In this document: one piece after another, positions 6,409 through 8,783 of the stretch
How the letters are laid out: each line of letters starts with the position of its first letter
Numbering within the stretch: the stretch's first letter is position 1
Assembly (NCBI GenBank): GCA_043802865.1
Contig: JAZDKQ010000008.1
Coordinates: forward strand, 1 to 8,783
Source: JAPLXD01 sp043802865
GTDB lineage: Bacteria > Patescibacteriota > Minisyncoccia > Moranbacterales > UBA11712
Direction: 5' to 3'
Length of the DNA stretch: 8,783 nt
Made by a program: the position numbers and the translations under genes
Notes under the pieces: generated by a model
Databases searched by the model: none
The model's input: the letters and a program-made list of their open reading frames with translations, nothing else
Told to the model about the DNA's origin: nothing

Positions 6409-6969
6409 TAGAATTTTGAAGGCTGTGGATAAGTTCGTCGACTTGCGCAAAAAGTTCTTCTTTCGTTCCCGTGTTTTCGATGCGAAAATCGGTTTTTTCC
6501 CCTATTTTGGGAATACTGACCTCAATCTCGGCTTTCTCCATTTCCTGAAATTTTTCAAGGCTGACTTTGCCGTCCGATTTTTCTTTTTGGTTGTATATTC
6601 TTTCCCAGCGCGATTTTTGATCAAGGGTCACATAGACGACAAAGGAATTTGGAAAGCTTTTGACAAAATCATAGTCTTCCGGCACCCGCATTCCATTGAT
6701 GAATACGATCCCCTCTTCAATCGGATCTATTTTTTTTCGCAGGGCCTCGGAAAGAACTTTGTTTCCGAATCTGTTTCTGAGGGCAAAAAAAACCACTGCA
6801 GATCCTCGCGGGAAAAGTTCTGGACATAGAGGCTCAAAGTTTCGCGAAGAGGGTCGGCAAAACGCACGAGGATCGCGCCGTATTTTTCTTCGAGATAGTC
6901 GGCCACCGTGTCTTTTCCGGATCCGGATTCGCCAACCAGACCGATAATGATCTTTTTGTTTTCTTTCAT
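6389..6969 (-). CDS. P-loop nucleotide kinase-like protein (dephospho-CoA/(d)NMP kinase superfamily), apparent frameshift
   Basis: The N-terminal part (ATG at 6969) holds a Walker A motif GLVGESGSGKDT (10-21), then FADPLRETL and REDLQW, and reads into eight T (6792-6785). In that frame it ends at 6727. The rest, ALRNRFGNKVLSEALRKKI, IVFINGMRVPEDYDFV, YVTLDQKSRWERI, FQEMEKAE and DFRIENTGTKEEL, continues in the other frame to the TGA at 6389. One extra T would join them into a 193-residue protein with the exact spacing I recall for relatives (NLQ, four residues, LR.NFG). The family occurs widely in Patescibacteria and archaea and is annotated variously as dephospho-CoA kinase, cytidylate kinase or AAA ATPase; the substrate is uncertain. 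The break may be a sequencing error, a slippage site used in expression, or a recent mutation. It follows the terminator of the rplA operon and has no visible promoter or Shine-Dalgarno. Confidence 0.78.
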
Positions 6970-6978
6970 AAGCTGAAA
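6967..6978 (-). promoter_or_regulatory. TTTCAGCTTATG start motif, copy at the kinase gene
   Basis: Identical over 12 bases to the sequence ending in the rpmF start codon at 6340-6351. It lies between the rplA terminator and the kinase coding region, in the place where a ribosome binding site would be expected. Confidence 0.35.
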
Positions 6979-6989
6979 AACAAGCCAAT

Positions 6990-7020
6990 AAAAATCAAGA
7001 GCTCGTCACTCTCGATTTTT
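6990..7020 (-). terminator. Intrinsic terminator after rplA
   Basis: On the minus strand AAAAATCGAGAG (7020-7009) pairs with CTCTTGATTTTT (7001-6990) over 12 positions with one G-U pair, closing a 7-nt loop. The 3' arm ends in five T. It begins 9 nt after the rplA stop codon and marks the end of the secE-nusG-rplK-rplA unit. The A/T flanks are symmetric, so it could also work in the other direction, but no plus-strand gene is nearby to need it. Confidence 0.75.
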
Positions 7021-7029
7021 TCAAAAACT

Positions 7030-7650
7030 CTACAAATCAATTTTCACTCCTTTGCCCATAGTCGAGCAAATGGAAATATTTTTGATGAATTTCCCTTTCG
7101 CCCCTTCCGGTTTGGCTTTTCGCACCGCTTCGAGCAAAATTTTGAAATTTTCTTCCAGTTTCGCGTCTTCAAAAGAGACTTTTCCGATCACCTGATGGAC
7201 ATTTCCCGAAATGTCGTTTTTGAAATCGGCGCGCCCCTTTTTTAAGGACTCAATAACCTCTTTCACTTTCGGAGTCACTGTTTGGCTTTTTGGGTTCGGC
7301 ATTAAACCTTTAGGACCGAGAATTTTGGCAATTGTCGCCAGTTTGGGCATCATTTCGGGAGTCGCGATCGCGACATCGGCGTCGATCTTTCCCGTTGTCC
7401 GAATCTTGTCTATCAATTCTTCTCCTCCGACAACTTCCGCGCCGGCTTCTTCGGCTTCTTTCTTTTGGGTCGTCGTGAAAACAAAAATCTTCACCGATTT
7501 TCCGGTTCCATGCGGCAACTGGGCCACGCCTCGCACTTGCTGATCGGATTTTTTTGGATCAATATCAAACTTGATGTGCGCCTCGACGGATTCGTCGAAC
7601 TTGGCCTTGGCGTTTTTCTTTATTTCTGCGATTGCTTCAGTTATATTCAT
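7030..7650 (-). CDS. rplA: 50S ribosomal protein L1 (uL1), short form, 206 aa
   Basis: Forms the mobile L1 stalk that helps release E-site tRNA, and in other bacteria represses its own operon by binding the mRNA. Clear signatures: AKFDESVEAHIKFDIDPKKSDQQVRG, LPHGTGK, ILGPKGLMPNPKSQTVTP, RADFKNDISGNVHQVIGKVSF and ISICSTMGKGVKID. The rRNA-contacting Phe and the Thr-Met-Gly near the C-terminus are kept. The protein begins at the position of residue 23 or so of E. coli L1, so the first N-terminal helix segment is missing, and the C-terminus is about eight residues shorter. The ATG at 7650 is 12 nt after the rplK stop, and TAA closes the frame just upstream, so a longer form is not possible. No Shine-Dalgarno. 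Followed by a terminator rather than rplJ. Confidence 0.96.
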   Translation of the reverse strand: MNITEAIAEIKKNAKAKFDESVEAHIKFDIDPKKSDQQVRGVAQLPHGTGKSVKIFVFTTTQKKEAEEAGAEVVGGEELIDKIRTTGKIDADVAIATPEMMPKLATIAKILGPKGLMPNPKSQTVTPKVKEVIESLKKGRADFKNDISGNVHQVIGKVSFEDAKLEENFKILLEAVRKAKPEGAKGKFIKNISICSTMGKGVKIDL

Positions 7651-7662
7651 TGGAATTGATGA

Positions 7663-8088
7663 TTAGTTTTCAACTTTGATACCCATCGATCTTGCCGTTC
7701 CTTCGATGATCTTCATAGCCTGCTCGACATCATTCGCGTTGAGATCCGGCATTTTCATTTCAGCGATCTCGCGAACCTGGGCTTTGGTCACCGTCCCGAC
7801 TTTTTGCTTCAATGGATCGGCCGCGCCCTTTTCGATATTGGCCGCTTTTTTGAGAAGATTGGCCGCGGGAGGAGTTTTCAGGACAAAATCAAACGAGCGG
7901 TCTTCGTATACCGTGATCTCAGCCGGCGTCACCTGTCCCATTTTGTCTTTCGTCGCTTCATTGAATTTCACGCAAAATTCCTGAATATTGAGTCCGTGTT
8001 GTCCGAGTGCGGGACCGACCGGCGGAGCAGGATTGGCCTGACCGGCTTTTATTTGGAGCTTTACAACTGTTTTAATTTTCTTTGCCAT
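7663..8088 (-). CDS. rplK: 50S ribosomal protein L11 (uL11), 141 aa
   Basis: Base of the ribosomal GTPase stalk; with 23S rRNA it forms the site used by elongation factors and thiopeptide antibiotics. Present are the N-terminal KLQIKAGQANPAPPVGPALGQHGLNIQEFCVKFNEATKD with its proline-rich thiostrepton-site segment, TPAEITVYEDRSFDFVLKTPPAANLL, and the C-terminal rRNA-binding domain GTVTKAQVREIAEMKMPDLNAN ... AMKIIEGTARSMGIKV. Length equals the usual 141-142. The frame is open upstream into nusG, but the ATG at 8088 (MAKKIKTVVK) is the right start because everything upstream is antisense-free shadow of nusG in another frame. It begins 4 nt after the nusG stop, without a Shine-Dalgarno, so translation is probably coupled. 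Confidence 0.97.
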   Translation of the reverse strand: MAKKIKTVVKLQIKAGQANPAPPVGPALGQHGLNIQEFCVKFNEATKDKMGQVTPAEITVYEDRSFDFVLKTPPAANLLKKAANIEKGAADPLKQKVGTVTKAQVREIAEMKMPDLNANDVEQAMKIIEGTARSMGIKVEN

Positions 8089-8092
8089 AAAT

Positions 8093-8638
8093 TTATAATT
8101 TCTTAATCTGTAAAAAGTCGAGTTCCACCGGTGTTTCACGTCCAAATATTGAAACCAGCACCTTGATCTTTCCGCGCGCTTCATCCACCGAGTCCACTTT
8201 TCCGTCGAATTCCTTGAACGGGCCGTCAATGATCTTCACCGCGTCGCCCTTGACGACATCGATCCTGTATTTCGGCTCGTTCACGCCCATTCTCTTCTTC
8301 ATCGAATCAATTTCCGCCTGCGCTATCGGCGTCGGAGTCGTTCCAAGCCCGATGAAACCCGTGACGTTCGGAGTGTTTCTGACGACATACCATGAATCAT
8401 CCGTGACGACCATTTCCACGAGAACATATCCCGGAAAAATCCTTTCTTCGATCGTCGTTCTTTTCCCGTTCTTGATCTTGATCTGATTTTCTTTCGGCAC
8501 CATCACGTCAAAGATCCTGTCTTGCATGTCGAGGGATTCAATCCTTTGCCTCAAATTTTTGGCCACGTTGTCCTCATATCCGGAATAGGTATGGATCGCG
8601 TACCACGCGCGGCCGTGATGCTGGGTTTGTTTCGCCAT
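8093..8638 (-). CDS. nusG: Transcription elongation/termination factor NusG, 181 aa
   Basis: Binds RNA polymerase to suppress pausing and links it to Rho or the ribosome. The NGN domain shows AWYAIHTYSGYEDNVAKNLRQRI (11-33), then MVPKENQ, RIFPGYVLVEM (about 66-76), WYVVRNTPNVTGFIG and a linker. The C-terminal KOW domain starts at VVKGDAVKIIDGPFKEFDG and ends SIFGRETPVELDFLQIKKL. Length is standard for NusG. I chose the ATG at 8638 (MAKQTQHHG), one base after the secE stop; a TTG at 8653 would overlap secE and has no support. Its place between secE and rplK is the near-universal bacterial arrangement. Confidence 0.97.
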   Translation of the reverse strand: MAKQTQHHGRAWYAIHTYSGYEDNVAKNLRQRIESLDMQDRIFDVMVPKENQIKIKNGKRTTIEERIFPGYVLVEMVVTDDSWYVVRNTPNVTGFIGLGTTPTPIAQAEIDSMKKRMGVNEPKYRIDVVKGDAVKIIDGPFKEFDGKVDSVDEARGKIKVLVSIFGRETPVELDFLQIKKL

Positions 8639-8639
8639 C

Positions 8640-8783
8640 TTATTTAATAACAAATACTTTTATTATATATTCGAACAAATAGTCGAGTGCCCCGAGAAAT
8701 ATGGCCACTGCCAAACTCAATCCCACCACGAGCGCGGTGTATTTGATCGTTTGCTCGCGAGTCGGCCAGTTGACTTTCCGGAG
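8640..8783 (-). CDS. secE: Preprotein translocase subunit SecE, C-terminal 47 residues (5' end outside the window)
   Basis: Small membrane subunit of the SecYEG channel that clamps the two halves of SecY. Visible are the conserved amphipathic-helix end LRKVNWPTREQTIKYT, followed by the single transmembrane helix ALVVGLSLAVAIFLGALDYLF and a short tail ending at the TAA at 8642-8640. Only one base separates it from nusG. The motif (K)VxWPT(R)xE and the position before nusG make this assignment firm even though the start is missing. Confidence 0.95.
   Translation of the reverse strand, partial: LRKVNWPTREQTIKYTALVVGLSLAVAIFLGALDYLFEYIIKVFVIK

Noticed and set aside
8089..8229. Extension of the rplK frame by 47 residues upstream
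   Set aside because: The extra sequence is Arg-rich shadow of the nusG 3' end; L11 homologues begin at MAKKIK, at 8088.

Overview
The window looks like a piece of a Candidate Phyla Radiation (Patescibacteria, probably Parcubacteria-like) genome. This rests on the gene content and style: tightly packed genes, almost no Shine-Dalgarno sequences, a short ribosomal protein L1, an L11-L1 operon that lacks rplJ-rplL, several GT-C membrane glycosyltransferases, and a palindromic element encoding PVRN...ISNGV inside a gene. It is an inference without any database search. UGA is used as an ordinary stop (for example at 2013, where it abuts the next start), so the Gracilibacteria/SR1 code is excluded. 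L1 is present, so the organism is not in the L1-lacking OD1 group. Every gene I can support is on the minus strand, so transcription runs from high to low coordinates.

Right part (8783 to 6990), read 5' to 3' on the minus strand: the end of secE, then nusG, rplK and rplA with gaps of 1 to 12 nt. A good intrinsic terminator sits 9 nt after rplA. This is the conserved secretion/transcription-elongation/ribosomal-stalk-base operon, but it ends before rplJ-rplL.

Middle part (6969 to 5626): a P-loop nucleotide kinase-like gene that is frameshifted at a run of eight T; rpmF (L32) with a near-consensus promoter inside the 3' end of the kinase gene; and a SpeD-family pyruvoyl decarboxylase with its self-cleavage and catalytic residues intact.

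Left part (5598 to 494): a tight cluster of an ABC-2 polysaccharide-export permease, a SAM-dependent methyltransferase and two GT-C glycosyltransferases. Together they suggest making, modifying and exporting a surface glycan. The ATPase partner of the permease is not in the window. The larger glycosyltransferase carries an 85-bp element with perfect 17-bp inverted ends, translated in frame between its first membrane helix and its catalytic Asp-Glu loop. This is the most unusual thing here.

Far left (422 to 1): the start of a secreted parallel beta-helix protein with its own extended -10 promoter and the only strong Shine-Dalgarno sequence in the window, which is partly folded into a small hairpin. 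No tRNA, rRNA, CRISPR array, insertion sequence or plus-strand gene was seen. No gene-free stretch exceeds 100 bases.
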